Source: Poriferisodalis sp965198245
GTDB lineage: Bacteria > Actinomycetota > Acidimicrobiia > Acidimicrobiales > Poriferisodalaceae
Direction of reading: 5' to 3'
DNA length: 64,000 bases
Assembly: GCF_965198245.1 (NCBI RefSeq)
Contig: NZ_OZ240249.1
Coordinates: 2,232,001 to 2,296,000 of the forward strand
Below are positions 49,770 to 59,033 of the stretch, one piece after another; position 1 is the stretch's first letter, and each line of letters opens with the position of its first letter. The notes beneath the pieces were generated by a model. It did not search any database and was not told where the DNA came from. It saw nothing but the letters and a program-made list of their open reading frames with translations. Position numbers and translations under genes: made by a program.

Positions 49770-50861
49770 TCAGTCGCCGCTCAGGTGCGCCACGCGGGGC
49801 ATGACGTCGTTGGCCAGCAGATCCATCGAACGTCGCCACGCCTCAGGGTTGTCGGCATAGTCGAAGCAGAACAGCAGCAGGTGGCCGAATCCGCCGACGT
49901 CGGCGTACACCTTCTCGATCGAGGCTGCGACGGTCTCGGGCGAGCCCACGAACCAGTTGTTGCGGGCGCAGTACTCGACGGTGACCACGCCGTCGGCGGG
50001 TGGGTTGCGCTCGTCGATGAGGAACTTGTGGAAGTCGAAGGCGCCGAGCAGGGGGATGAAGTACTCGGTCATCATCCGGCCCATCATCCCGCCGTAGGAC
50101 AGCTCCCAGGCTTCCTCGTCGGTGGGAGCCACGAACACCTCGCGCACCATGCGCCAGTCGCTGCGGCTGACCTCGCGTCCCGCCCGGCGAGCCCCCGCCT
50201 CGTATGAGTCCCAGTGCCCGCTGACGTACTGCGGATTGAGATTCAGGCTCATCGGGATCCAGCCCTTCTCGCCTGCCATCTCCAGCGTCGGCGACGGCGA
50301 GTTCAGTCCCGCCACGCCGATCGGCGGGTGCGGCTGCTGCAACGGCCGCAGGTGATGCACGAGGTCCATGTCGGGCATGCCGTGGGGCACTGAGCCCTTC
50401 CAGTGCTTGCCCTCGTGGGTCCAGCCGGGTTCCTGGCTCCAGAGGTTCAAGATGAACTCGACCGATTCCTGGGTCATCTCGCGGTTCTCGCCGGCCATGC
50501 CGTCAACCCCGAACATCTCCCAGTCACTGGGCAGGCCGCTGGCGGCAACGCCGAAGTTGAGACGGCCCTCGGAGATGTGGTCCAGCAGCGAGATCCGGTT
50601 GGCCAGCTCCGCTGGGTGGTAGTAGGGCATCAGGAATCCGCCCGGACCGATGCGAATGTTCTTGGTCCGACGCAGCGCTTCGAGCGTGAGCAGGTCTGGG
50701 GCTGGGTGCGGCTCCCACCGAGCGGCGTGATGCTCGCCGATCCACGCCTCGCCGAACCCGAACTCGTCAGCCCACTCGATGACCTGCAAGTCCCACTCCC
50801 AGCCCTCGCGCAGGTCGCGCTCGGGCGGATGGCTCGGCATGGTGAACAGTCCCAGTTCCAT
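49770..50861 (-). CDS. LLM-class flavin-dependent monooxygenase (luciferase-like)
   Basis: The product is 363 aa. AGGGGA stands 6 nt before the ATG. Luciferase-type features are MELGLFTMPSHPP, EAWIGEHHAARWEPHPAPD, GGFLMPYYHPAELANRISLLDHISEGRLNFG in consecutive parts, and a C-terminal GFGHLLLFCFDYADNPE. It is close to the long-chain LLM monooxygenases that act on terpenes or alkanals with FMNH2. As first gene of the eight-gene operon it may begin the pathway. No flavin reductase is adjacent. Confidence 0.88.
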   Translation of the reverse strand: MELGLFTMPSHPPERDLREGWEWDLQVIEWADEFGFGEAWIGEHHAARWEPHPAPDLLTLEALRRTKNIRIGPGGFLMPYYHPAELANRISLLDHISEGRLNFGVAASGLPSDWEMFGVDGMAGENREMTQESVEFILNLWSQEPGWTHEGKHWKGSVPHGMPDMDLVHHLRPLQQPHPPIGVAGLNSPSPTLEMAGEKGWIPMSLNLNPQYVSGHWDSYEAGARRAGREVSRSDWRMVREVFVAPTDEEAWELSYGGMMGRMMTEYFIPLLGAFDFHKFLIDERNPPADGVVTVEYCARNNWFVGSPETVAASIEKVYADVGGFGHLLLFCFDYADNPEAWRRSMDLLANDVMPRVAHLSGD

Positions 50862-50967
50862 GGTGATCCCCTGTCGCTCTCGACGGCGCCGCGAACCCCG
50901 CGCCTAGATGCCGAAACTTACTGCGGTCGCCATCGGCCGTCACCAGCGTGCATCTAATCTCCATGTC

Positions 50968-52098
50968 GTGTCCGCATCAGTGTCGAGGAGATGGCTTGGC
51001 GCAGCTGTCATTGCGCTGTGTCTGACTGCATCGTGCGCGAGTGACCAACCCGACGCAGGTCCGGCTGGGGTTGCGCCGACCATCGCAGCGTCGACCAGCA
51101 CGGCCGCGCCCCACGAGAGCACGCCGGTAGCGGCCACGTCGACCACTCAGTCGGACTCGGCAACCACCGACGCCTCCGCACCCGCGCCGAGCACGGCACC
51201 CCCCGATTCAGCCGCGAGCGATACCGAAGACGACCCGGCCCACGCCTCAGACCTGGCCACGCTGGTTGATTTCAGGCACGACAACGACGACTCAGACGCC
51301 GAGGGACCCGTTGAGTACGTCGTCGGACGAGACATCGCCCCAGGGGTGTGGCAATGGTCTCAACTCTCGGCGGGCAGTTGCATATTCGTCGCCGTGGCGC
51401 CGGAGCCATGGTCTTCGGGGCCAGGTGAACCGCAGCGACCCATTTACCAGGATGATGTGGAACGCCTGTGGTGGCTCGATGCGCGCGATCCGGTCGCCCT
51501 CGCGAGCGGCGAGGCCGTTATCGGCTACAACTCGTCAGCGAACATTGACGGGATGATCTCCGCGACGTCTCGTCCCGAGTGCTTCCTTGAGCGAACCGGC
51601 GACCACAGCGTTCCTGACGAGGAGACCTATGCGCGTCGCCACGATTCGGGCAGCGGCGGCGTGGAGGGTGGCGACGACATCCCGGCAGAGGAGCCGGAGT
51701 CTGCGGGCGAATTCGAGGGAGACACGAGCTGGGAGTGCCGGGCGCACAGCGGACCCGAGCCCGTAGATCTGCTCGACTGGAGGGATGAACCCGGTACTCA
51801 GCACCCAGAGGTTTCATGCGTCGTCGGAGAGGGGATCCTGGCAGGCTGGTGGCAGTGGCACGAGCTCTCTGCCACCGACTGCATCTTCGTCGTCGTCGAC
51901 TCTGGGGATGAGGTCGACCGGCACCTGCACCCGAGCCAGTCACGCCGCGACGCGAGAGAGCCGATCCTGCTGCGAGAGGGCGAAATTGTGGAGGGCTACT
52001 CCGAGAGCGGCAATACGGGCTCGAGCTTCACAGCTGGCATCAGTCATCCGAGTTGCTTCTTGGAGCACATTGCCCCCGAGGACGAGTTCTCGGCATAG
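50968..52098 (+). CDS. Putative lipoprotein with two homologous domains
   Basis: The product is 376 aa from the GTG at 50968. An ATG at 50908 in the same frame would place about 20 extra residues before the signal peptide. The lipobox LTASC has its Cys at residue 23, followed by a Ser/Thr/Ala/Pro-rich stalk (about 25-100). Two related domains follow: YVVGRDIAPGVWQWSQLSAGSCIFV...PECFLE and CVVGEGILAGWWQWHELSATDCIFV...PSCFLE. Each has paired Cys, a WQW motif and a DAR.P..L..GE..xGY stretch. I do not recognise the domain. It should be anchored on the outer face of the membrane. Its neighbours give no function. Confidence 0.8.
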   Translation: MSASVSRRWLGAAVIALCLTASCASDQPDAGPAGVAPTIAASTSTAAPHESTPVAATSTTQSDSATTDASAPAPSTAPPDSAASDTEDDPAHASDLATLVDFRHDNDDSDAEGPVEYVVGRDIAPGVWQWSQLSAGSCIFVAVAPEPWSSGPGEPQRPIYQDDVERLWWLDARDPVALASGEAVIGYNSSANIDGMISATSRPECFLERTGDHSVPDEETYARRHDSGSGGVEGGDDIPAEEPESAGEFEGDTSWECRAHSGPEPVDLLDWRDEPGTQHPEVSCVVGEGILAGWWQWHELSATDCIFVVVDSGDEVDRHLHPSQSRRDAREPILLREGEIVEGYSESGNTGSSFTAGISHPSCFLEHIAPEDEFSA

Positions 52099-52205
52099 AC
52101 GATCAGCGCCCCATACATTCGTAGCGACGCTGAGGCGCACTACACGCGGTTCGCGTAGCCGTAGGGTGCGAGGCGATGTCTCTGTGAGGAGATCGGAGCG
52201 GAAAG

Positions 52206-53810
52206 ATGCCTATTGATCCGGATCGGGAAACCTGGAAGCCGGGGATGAGCTGGGAGGAGGCGATCGCGGAAATCGCCTACCTCAAGGAGCTCGCCTCAGA
52301 GATGGGCGGACCCGAACGCATCGAGCGTCAGCACCAGGGCGGCCGGTACACGGTGCGCGAGCGCATCGCCAAGATGGCCGATCCCGGCTCGTTCGTCGAG
52401 ATGGGCGGCCTCATGGGCGGTCCGGAATACGACGACGAGGGCAACATCATCGGATTCACCCCCGGCGGCTACGTGATGGGTCTTGCCGAACTGGACGGCC
52501 GGCCGGTCGCCATCGGCGGCGACGACTTCACGATCTCAGGCGGCAGCCCCCACAACGTTCACAAGATCCCGCACCAGTTCGCCCAGCCGCTGGCCATCAC
52601 CTACGGCATCCCGTACGTGCAACTGCGAGAGGGCGTGGGGCACAGCTCGCGGTCCGACGAGGAATCGGGCCAGATGGCATTGCCGGAAGGCGACATGTGG
52701 TGGCAAGGCGTCGAGATGCTGAGCAAGGTTCCGGTAGCTGCGGGGATCATGGGATCGGTGGCGGGTTGGCCAGCGGCAGCGGCGCTGATGTCGCACTTCA
52801 CGGTGATGGTCAAAGGACAGTCGCAGATCTTCCCGTCTGGTCCTCCAGTGGTGCAGCGCGCGACCGGCGAGATGCTGTCGAAGGAGGAGCTCGGCGGCTA
52901 CCGGATGCACGTGTACCAGAGCGGCCAGGTCGACAACGTGGCAGAGAGCGAGGAAGACGCGTTCGACCAGATCAAGCAGTTCCTGTCGTACCTGCCGAAC
53001 ACGGTCTCGCAGGTGGCGCCACGGGTGGACACCGGCGACTCGCCGGATCGCCGGCCCGAAGAGCTGCTGAACATCATTCCCACGAACCGTCGAGCTGGCT
53101 ACGACGCCCGGGCGCTCATCGGGCACGTCGTCGACAACGGTGAGTTCTTCGAGATGCGTCGCCACTACGCCGGAGCGATCATCACCGGGTTCGCCCGGCT
53201 CGACGGCTACAGCGTCGGCGTGGTCGGCAGCGATCCCATGCGGCTGGCGGGGGCCATGGATGGCGACGGCGCCGATAAGTACGCCCACTTCGTCGACCTG
53301 TGCGATGCCTTCAATCTGCCGATGGTGATCTTCTTGGATATGCCCGGCTTCATGCTGGGCTCGGCCGCGGAACGCAAGGCCACCATGCGCCGCGGGGTGC
53401 GTGCGTTGATCGCCTCAGCGGAGGCGAGCGTGCCCAAGGTGGAGTTCAACGTCCGCAAGTCCTACGGGGTGGCTGCCGATGCGCCGAACAGCATCGGCCT
53501 GCCGCACGCGCTCAACCTCCGATTCGGATGGCCGGCGGGAGAGTGGGGCGGCATTCCCATCGAGGGAGGTGTAGCGGCGGCGTACCGGCGCGAGATCGAC
53601 GCCGCCCCCGACCCAGAAGCGCACCGGGAAATGATCGAGGAACGGCTGCTGCGGCTCCGATCGCCGTTCAAGGCCGCCATGGCTGGCGACGTCGTGGACC
53701 TCATTGATCCGCGCGAGACCCGCAGGTTGGCCTGCACGTTCGTCAAGCTGGCCCAGCCGGCGCTCGCCGAACTCGCACAGCGAACGGGCAAGCGCGCCGT
53801 TCGACCTTGA
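52206..53810 (+). CDS. Acyl-CoA carboxylase carboxyltransferase (beta) subunit
   Basis: The product is 534 aa, typical for PccB/AccD-type subunits. The N-terminal RYTVRERIAKMADPGSFVEMG is the family opening. Oxyanion-hole glycines are seen around GIMGSVAGWPAAAALMSHF and later VIFLDMPGFMLGSAAERK. The subunit transfers CO2 from biotin to an acyl-CoA. The partner biotin carboxylase/BCCP is not in the window. Substrate choice (acetyl, propionyl, methylcrotonyl or geranyl) cannot be read here. A GGAG-rich leader precedes the ATG. Confidence 0.92.
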   Translation: MPIDPDRETWKPGMSWEEAIAEIAYLKELASEMGGPERIERQHQGGRYTVRERIAKMADPGSFVEMGGLMGGPEYDDEGNIIGFTPGGYVMGLAELDGRPVAIGGDDFTISGGSPHNVHKIPHQFAQPLAITYGIPYVQLREGVGHSSRSDEESGQMALPEGDMWWQGVEMLSKVPVAAGIMGSVAGWPAAAALMSHFTVMVKGQSQIFPSGPPVVQRATGEMLSKEELGGYRMHVYQSGQVDNVAESEEDAFDQIKQFLSYLPNTVSQVAPRVDTGDSPDRRPEELLNIIPTNRRAGYDARALIGHVVDNGEFFEMRRHYAGAIITGFARLDGYSVGVVGSDPMRLAGAMDGDGADKYAHFVDLCDAFNLPMVIFLDMPGFMLGSAAERKATMRRGVRALIASAEASVPKVEFNVRKSYGVAADAPNSIGLPHALNLRFGWPAGEWGGIPIEGGVAAAYRREIDAAPDPEAHREMIEERLLRLRSPFKAAMAGDVVDLIDPRETRRLACTFVKLAQPALAELAQRTGKRAVRP

Positions 53811-53900
53811 GTCGCACGAACGAATCGTCCTGTGCGACGTTGGCGAGCAACGCCGGAAAATGACCACCGTCCCGCGTTCGTTCGAGGGCACAATCAGTGA

Positions 53901-54629
53901 GTGGACAGACCTGAACTTGACTGGATTCGATTCGGCGACGCCGTCATCGACTATGAGATCAGGCGCAGCGCGCGTCGGCACAAGACCCTGGAGATCACCG
54001 CCGGTCCGAACGGCGTGCGTGTGGCGGTCCCGGCAGCAACGCGCCCCGAAGACATCGCGGCGTTCGTGCGAAGCAAGGCGCGATGGGTCCTGGACCGCCT
54101 TGCGACTGAGCCAGCCGAGCAAGCTCCGCCCCAGCTGCCTGGCACGCTTCCATACCACGGACGCAGCCTGAGCTTGACCGTTGGCAGCGACGACATCGTC
54201 GACGTTGACGTGCGCTTCAGACCGTGGGAATTGCAGGTGCTATTGCCGGTAGATGTGGATCCTGCCGATGCGGCACCGCAGATCCGCAGTGCTGTCGCCG
54301 AGTGGTACTGGCTTCGTGCTTGCGAGCACGTCTCGATCGGCGTTGATCGATGGTGGCCGGAAATGGGCGGAGGTTCCAAGCCTGAAGTGCTCATCGGGGA
54401 TCAGCGCAGACGATGGGGGAGCTGCGCTGCCGATGGCCCGTTGAGGTTCAACTGGAGGCTCGTGATGCTCGAACCGAGGTTGCTCGATTACGTCGTTGTT
54501 CACGAACTGGCCCACCTCACCGAACTCAACCATGGACCCGATTTCTGGGCACTCGTGAGTTCAGTGCTCCCGGATGTCAACGAACGCAAGGCTGCGCTGC
54601 GAGCAATCGCCGGAACGCTGCCGCTGTGA
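53901..54629 (+). CDS. YgjP-like (DUF45) zinc metallopeptidase
   Basis: The product is 242 aa with a GTG start. Zinc-binding HELAHLTELNHGPDFW (HExxH plus downstream His, about residue 203) and the upstream RRRWGSCAADG are the two signatures of the YgjP/DUF45 group. The N-terminal half is a beta domain (IDYEIRRSARRHKTLEITAGP) also typical of it. It is cytosolic, often annotated as a UTP-pyrophosphatase-linked or SprT-like peptidase, with no clear substrate. The neighbours are not functionally linked. Confidence 0.9.
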   Translation: MDRPELDWIRFGDAVIDYEIRRSARRHKTLEITAGPNGVRVAVPAATRPEDIAAFVRSKARWVLDRLATEPAEQAPPQLPGTLPYHGRSLSLTVGSDDIVDVDVRFRPWELQVLLPVDVDPADAAPQIRSAVAEWYWLRACEHVSIGVDRWWPEMGGGSKPEVLIGDQRRRWGSCAADGPLRFNWRLVMLEPRLLDYVVVHELAHLTELNHGPDFWALVSSVLPDVNERKAALRAIAGTLPL

Positions 54630-54719
54630 AGCCGATCCGTTTGGGCGAGCAGTCACAGGGAGCTCGATTTCGACGAGCACAAACTCAGACATCGGGGACC
54701 AGAGCACTAGCGTGACGCG

Positions 54720-55625
54720 GTGAACGACACTGCGGACGCATCAGGCGCGTTGAGATTCGGATGGCTGTCGCCGTGCATCGGCAACCGGTGGAGCGATCAC
54801 CGGCCGATCGTGGCCGACCAGGTGGAATGGCTCCTGCCTGAAGTGATCGGGCACTTCGACTCGCTGTGGATCGCAGATCACTTCTACGGATTCGACGCAA
54901 AGACCGATCCCTTCCTCGAGGCTTGGACCACCATCACCTGGTGCGCTGCGCGCCTCGACGGCGTGCAGTTGTGCCACCACGTGCTCGGGCACGGCTACCG
55001 GCCGCCGGCGCTGACAGCGAAGATGGCGGCGACGCTGCAATACCTGTCGGGCAACCGGTTCATCCTGGGCATCGGGGCCGGGTGGCGAGGTGACGAGTAC
55101 GGAGCGTACGGATACGAATTCCCGGCACCGAAGGTGCGCTTTGCCCAGCTCGAAGAGGTCATCACGATCTGCCGGTTGATGTGGACCACCGACGACCCGA
55201 GCTTTGAGGGCGAGCACTACCGCATCGACGGGGCGGCAGCGCCACCGCTGCCGGAGATCCCGCCGCAGATCTGCGTCGGGGCTTCAGGCGAGCAGATCGG
55301 GCTCAAGGTCGCCGCCCGGCATGCCGATATCTGGAACACACCTTGGCGGCGCGACTTGGAGTCGCTGCATCGCAAGTGCGGGATCGTGCTCGACGAGCTT
55401 GAGCGCCTCGGGCGCGACCCGTCTGGTTTGGAGATGTCAACCACCGTCGAGCGAGCGCTGCCCACTACTGACAGCGAGTCAGCCTCCTACGCCGAGTTTC
55501 TCGCCTCGCTCATCGAGGTTGGCATCCGGCACTTTGTGCTCGACTTCGGCAATCCTGACAGCGCAGAGCCCGCCCATCGATTCGCCGAGCAGGTCATCGC
55601 CCCACTGCGGGCCAGCACCGGCTGA
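54720..55625 (+). CDS. LLM-class F420-dependent oxidoreductase
   Basis: The product is 301 aa with a GTG start. Features are FDSLWIADHFYGF, VLGHGYRPPALTAKMAATLQYLSGNRFILGIGAGWRGDEYGAYGYEF in consecutive parts, and PPQICVGASGEQIGLKVAARHADIWN. This is the short F420-type luciferase-like family common in actinobacteria. It would transfer hydride from F420H2 to an unknown substrate. It stands alone between a peptidase gene and a convergent ABC gene. Confidence 0.88.
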   Translation: MNDTADASGALRFGWLSPCIGNRWSDHRPIVADQVEWLLPEVIGHFDSLWIADHFYGFDAKTDPFLEAWTTITWCAARLDGVQLCHHVLGHGYRPPALTAKMAATLQYLSGNRFILGIGAGWRGDEYGAYGYEFPAPKVRFAQLEEVITICRLMWTTDDPSFEGEHYRIDGAAAPPLPEIPPQICVGASGEQIGLKVAARHADIWNTPWRRDLESLHRKCGIVLDELERLGRDPSGLEMSTTVERALPTTDSESASYAEFLASLIEVGIRHFVLDFGNPDSAEPAHRFAEQVIAPLRASTG

Positions 55626-55669
55626 GCTTGTGCCGGGAGCGCACTAGCCGCCCCGTTCCGAGCGAGCGC

Positions 55670-56995
55670 TCAGTCGGCGAACAGTTCGAGTTCGGCGGGG
55701 GTGGGTGAGCCCTCGGTCCCCGCCGGCGATCGCAACTCGGCTCGTTCCAAGGTTTCCTCGTAGAGGCTGTGAGCGGACTGGCCATGGGGTACGAACGCCA
55801 CGACGTCGGTGCCGATGAACTCGACTGCCACGGCATCGCCGCGGCTGACATGTGGATCGGGCCCACAGCGCACTCGCAATTGCGTGCCATCGAGATTCGC
55901 CACCACCATCGAGTCGTGCCCGTAGAACTCCACGAGTTCGACTTCGGCTGACGCTCCCGGCGCGAGGCGGAGCTGCTCTGGGCGCAGCATGACGTCCACC
56001 GTGCCCGTCACTGGATCTCCGGAATGGATGCCATTGCTGTGGGGAGCATCGGCGCCGCCGAGCGGGAGGCGGCCAAGCGCCGTGTGTGCGACGCCGGCGG
56101 ATGCCGTACAGCGCAGCCACGACGCTGTGCCCACGAAGTCCGCCACGAACGGATCGGCAGGTCGGCGGTAGAGGCCGTCCGGGGTGTCCACTTGGGCAAG
56201 CTGGCCCTCGCGCAACACGCCGACACGGTCGCCGACGACGAAGGCTTCGTCCTGGTCGTGGGTGACGAACACGGCGGTGATGCCGAGTTCGATCAACAGC
56301 CGGCGGACCTCGCTGCGGACCTCCTCACGCAGCGAGGCGTCGAGATTCGAAAAGGGCTCGTCCAAGAGCAGCACTCCGGGCCGTGGCGCCAGAGCCCGCG
56401 CCAACGCGACGCGCTGTTGCTGACCGCCGGAAAGGGTCGATGGCAGGCGCTCCTCGAAACCGGCAAGACCCACCAAGTCGAGCGCTTCGGCGATTCGGCG
56501 GGGCGTTCGCTTGGTCCGTTCGAGCCCGTAGCCGACGTTGCGAGCCACGGTGAGGTGACCGAACAGCGCCCAGTCCTGGAACACCATCCCGATGCGGCGT
56601 GACTCGGGTGCCACCCAGGTGCCGCCTCGCCCAGGCGGACCCGAAACGAGCCGGTCGCCGAGACCGATGGTGCCTGCGAGCGGGCGTTCGAGCCCCGCGA
56701 TCAGGCGGAGCAGGGTGGTCTTGCCGCACCCGCTCGGTCCCAGCAAGGCCACCGACTCGCCGGGGTCGACATGCAGAGACAAGTCGCGGACTGAGTAGCC
56801 GTCATGGTTGGGCGAATCACCGTCGAGCGGACGTCGCGCCTGAGCTTGGCCGTAGGAGTGAGAAACGCTCTCGAGCGTGATCGAGCGTGCCGTTGGCCAA
56901 TGCCGTTCGTGGACCTGAGGGGCAGGTCCATCCAACGCAGCAGAACCAGCGAGTCGCCGATCTCGCTTCGACCGAAATGCCCGGACGGTGCGCAC
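55670..56995 (-). CDS. ABC transporter ATP-binding protein (FbpC/PotA-like), orphan
   Basis: The product is about 441 aa from GTG at 56995; the frame is open to 57013. Walker A GPSGCGKTT, Q-loop FQDWALF, signature LSGGQQQRVALARAL, Walker B VLLLDEPFSNLDA and H-loop VTHD are all present. A C-terminal TOBE-like domain follows (VMLRPEQLRLAP...). The FbpC/PotA/CysA group powers iron, polyamine or sulfate import. No permease or binding protein gene is adjacent. TATACT (57008-57003, minus strand) sits 7 nt before the GTG, so the mRNA may be leaderless. The exact start is uncertain. Confidence 0.87.
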   Translation of the reverse strand: MRTVRAFRSKRDRRLAGSAALDGPAPQVHERHWPTARSITLESVSHSYGQAQARRPLDGDSPNHDGYSVRDLSLHVDPGESVALLGPSGCGKTTLLRLIAGLERPLAGTIGLGDRLVSGPPGRGGTWVAPESRRIGMVFQDWALFGHLTVARNVGYGLERTKRTPRRIAEALDLVGLAGFEERLPSTLSGGQQQRVALARALAPRPGVLLLDEPFSNLDASLREEVRSEVRRLLIELGITAVFVTHDQDEAFVVGDRVGVLREGQLAQVDTPDGLYRRPADPFVADFVGTASWLRCTASAGVAHTALGRLPLGGADAPHSNGIHSGDPVTGTVDVMLRPEQLRLAPGASAEVELVEFYGHDSMVVANLDGTQLRVRCGPDPHVSRGDAVAVEFIGTDVVAFVPHGQSAHSLYEETLERAELRSPAGTEGSPTPAELELFAD

Positions 56996-57169
56996 CGAAC
57001 GCAGTATAAGCAAGGGCGTCGGCCGGTATCCAGATAGGTGAATGCCCGGTGATGGCTATGCCTGTTGGATCTCGATAGGCATGACTAACGGATCCGGCGG
57101 GCGAAGCCAGCCCGACCGGTGTCGAAGTAGGTTGACGCCAACACGCCGGCAATGCACTGGGGGAGAGCT

Positions 57170-57574
57170 GTGGCGCTGACAAATGACGACCGGGTCGAGA
57201 TCCGGGATCTGATCTCTCGCTACAACAAGGCGATCGACACAGGCGATGCCGACGGCTACGCCAATACCTTCACGCCGGACGGCGAGTTCATCGGGATCGT
57301 CGGCACGTTCAACGGCCGGGACGAGCTGCGGGCCTTTGCCGCCGCCTACGCAACCGAGGAGCAGTACGCAGAGTTCGCCTCTGCGCAGCACTGGGTGACC
57401 AACATCGTTGCCGATGGCGACGGCGCCGAAGCCACCGTGTTCAGCCACCTCCAGATGGTCAAGCCCCTGCCCGACGGCGGCAGAATCCTGCTCGTGGGGC
57501 ACTACGACGACGACGTGCGCAAGGTCGACGGCCGGTGGCTGTTCGCGCAGCGAATCGTCGTCTCAGACGCCTGA
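57170..57574 (+). CDS. SnoaL/NTF2-like protein
   Basis: The product is 134 aa from GTG at 57170, with GGGGGAG just upstream; an in-frame ATG at 57152 lies before that site. It has an NTF2-like fold: RDLISRYNKAIDTGDADGYANTFTPDGEF, then a cone of strands ending GRWLFAQRIVVSDA. Family members are isomerases, dehydratases or dioxygenase beta-like proteins. No catalytic signature is diagnostic here. The next gene starts 20 bp downstream, so the two are probably an operon. Confidence 0.82.
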   Translation: MALTNDDRVEIRDLISRYNKAIDTGDADGYANTFTPDGEFIGIVGTFNGRDELRAFAAAYATEEQYAEFASAQHWVTNIVADGDGAEATVFSHLQMVKPLPDGGRILLVGHYDDDVRKVDGRWLFAQRIVVSDA

Positions 57575-57594
57575 TCACTGGACGCCCGGGCACG

Positions 57595-58845
57595 ATGTCG
57601 CACAAGGAACCGACACACGCGTCCTTCGACGTGCGATCAAAGATGGCGTCGGGCCTGCCCCCTTCCGCACCCACCTGGACGCCGATCCCGCGCTACAGCT
57701 TCGTCGGCGGAAACAACGATTCGCCAAGCGTGCCGGTGGGCGGTCTGGCCGAAGCGGCCGTCAACGCCATCAACAGGCACGGCCCGGCGCTCGCCACCTA
57801 CAACCTCGGCGGCAACCCGCAGGGCTACGAGGCACTGCGAGAGTTCATCGCGGCAAGTCTGGCAGCCGACGCTGCATTGCCCATCAACGCCGACGACGTG
57901 CTCGTGGTCTCCGGTTCGCTGCAGGCACTGGACCTGGTGATTGCAGCCTTCGTCGAACCAGGAGATGTCGTGGTTGCCGAAGAAGCCACCTACAGCGGGA
58001 TCATCTCGAAGCTCACCCGGGCGGGAGCGCGCTGTGAGCCGGCCCGACTCGACGATGACGGCATCGTGCCCGAAGCGCTCGATCGGTTGCTCGGTGAGCT
58101 GGCCTCGCAAGACCGCCTTCCCAAGCTCATCTACACGATCCCGACCGTGCAGAACCCGACCGGCTCGGTCATGCCGACCGAACGACGGCACCAGTTGCTG
58201 GAGGTTGCCCGGCGGTGGGATGTCGTGATCTTCGAAGACGACTGCTACGCCGATCTGCAGTGGGATGGCGAGCGCCCGCCGGCCATCGCTGCGCTGGCAC
58301 GCGACGGCCGCGATGTCGGCCGGGTTGTGTACTGCGGGTCCTTCTCGAAGTCCATAGCGCCGGCGTTGCGTGTGGGCTTCATCGCTGCGGAAGCACCGGT
58401 GATGCGACAGCTCTTGGCGCTCAAGGACGATGCCGGCACGGGCGCTGTCGAGCAGCTGATTCTGGCGGAATATTCGGCGGCGCACTTCGTCGACCACGTG
58501 CGCGAACTGCGGGCCACGCTGCGCGAGAAGTGCCGCGTCATGCGTCACGCCGTGGCGACGCACTTCGGCGCGTTGTCGCAGGTGGCGATCAAGCTCGGCG
58601 GGCCTGTGCAGGTGACCGATCCCAAGGGCGGCATCTTCGTGTGGCTGACGTTTCCATCCGGCACCGACACCGCCCGCTATCTGGCGCCCGCCGCTGAGCG
58701 GGGAATCCAGTTCAACGAGGGCGCGGCCTGGTCAGTCGACCCGCAGTGGGGTGCGCGGCGCATGCGCCTGTGCTTCGGCAGCCTGTCCCACGACGACATC
58801 CGCGACGGCGTTGCTGCCCTCGCCGAGGTGATCGCCGCCAACTAA
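57595..58845 (+). CDS. PLP-dependent aminotransferase (class I/II, 2-aminoadipate aminotransferase-like)
   Basis: The product is 416 aa from the ATG at 57595. The fold-type I core includes VVSGSLQALDLVIAAFVEPGD, YTIPTVQNPTGSVMP, FEDDCYADLQW and the PLP lysine in YCGSFSKSIAPALRVGF (about residue 252). Arg in WGARRMRLCFG binds the carboxylate. There is no N-terminal GntR domain, so it is an enzyme rather than a MocR regulator. The stop TAA lies only about 8 bp before repeat copy 3. Confidence 0.92.
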   Translation: MSHKEPTHASFDVRSKMASGLPPSAPTWTPIPRYSFVGGNNDSPSVPVGGLAEAAVNAINRHGPALATYNLGGNPQGYEALREFIAASLAADAALPINADDVLVVSGSLQALDLVIAAFVEPGDVVVAEEATYSGIISKLTRAGARCEPARLDDDGIVPEALDRLLGELASQDRLPKLIYTIPTVQNPTGSVMPTERRHQLLEVARRWDVVIFEDDCYADLQWDGERPPAIAALARDGRDVGRVVYCGSFSKSIAPALRVGFIAAEAPVMRQLLALKDDAGTGAVEQLILAEYSAAHFVDHVRELRATLREKCRVMRHAVATHFGALSQVAIKLGGPVQVTDPKGGIFVWLTFPSGTDTARYLAPAAERGIQFNEGAAWSVDPQWGARRMRLCFGSLSHDDIRDGVAALAEVIAAN

Positions 58846-58853
58846 GCGGCTGC

Positions 58854-59033
58854 GCGGATAGGCGACGTTTCGGAACGCTGCTTTCACGCCTTCTTTGTGC
58901 AAATTTGCCGTCTGCGGCGGCATTTCTGCACAAAGTCCGACGCCAAGCAATTCTCTGCGCAAGATTGCCGCCTACAGCGGCATTTCTGCACAAAGTCGGG
59001 AAGACGGGGCCTGTCAGCCTCGCCGCTAGCCGC
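58854..59033 (+). repeat. MITE-like palindromic element, copy 3, with duplicated hairpin
   Basis: The left end is GCGGATAGGCGACG (58854-58867) and the right end is degenerate CGCCGCTAGCCGC (59021-59033). There are two internal hairpins: 58893-58935 (CTTTGTGCA/TGCACAAAG with TGCCG/CGGCA) and about 58951-58995 (with TGCCGC/GCGGCA). The element is about 60 bp longer than copies 1 and 2. The stop codon of the flanking amidohydrolase gene (59026-59028, minus strand) lies inside its right end. Confidence 0.8.
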
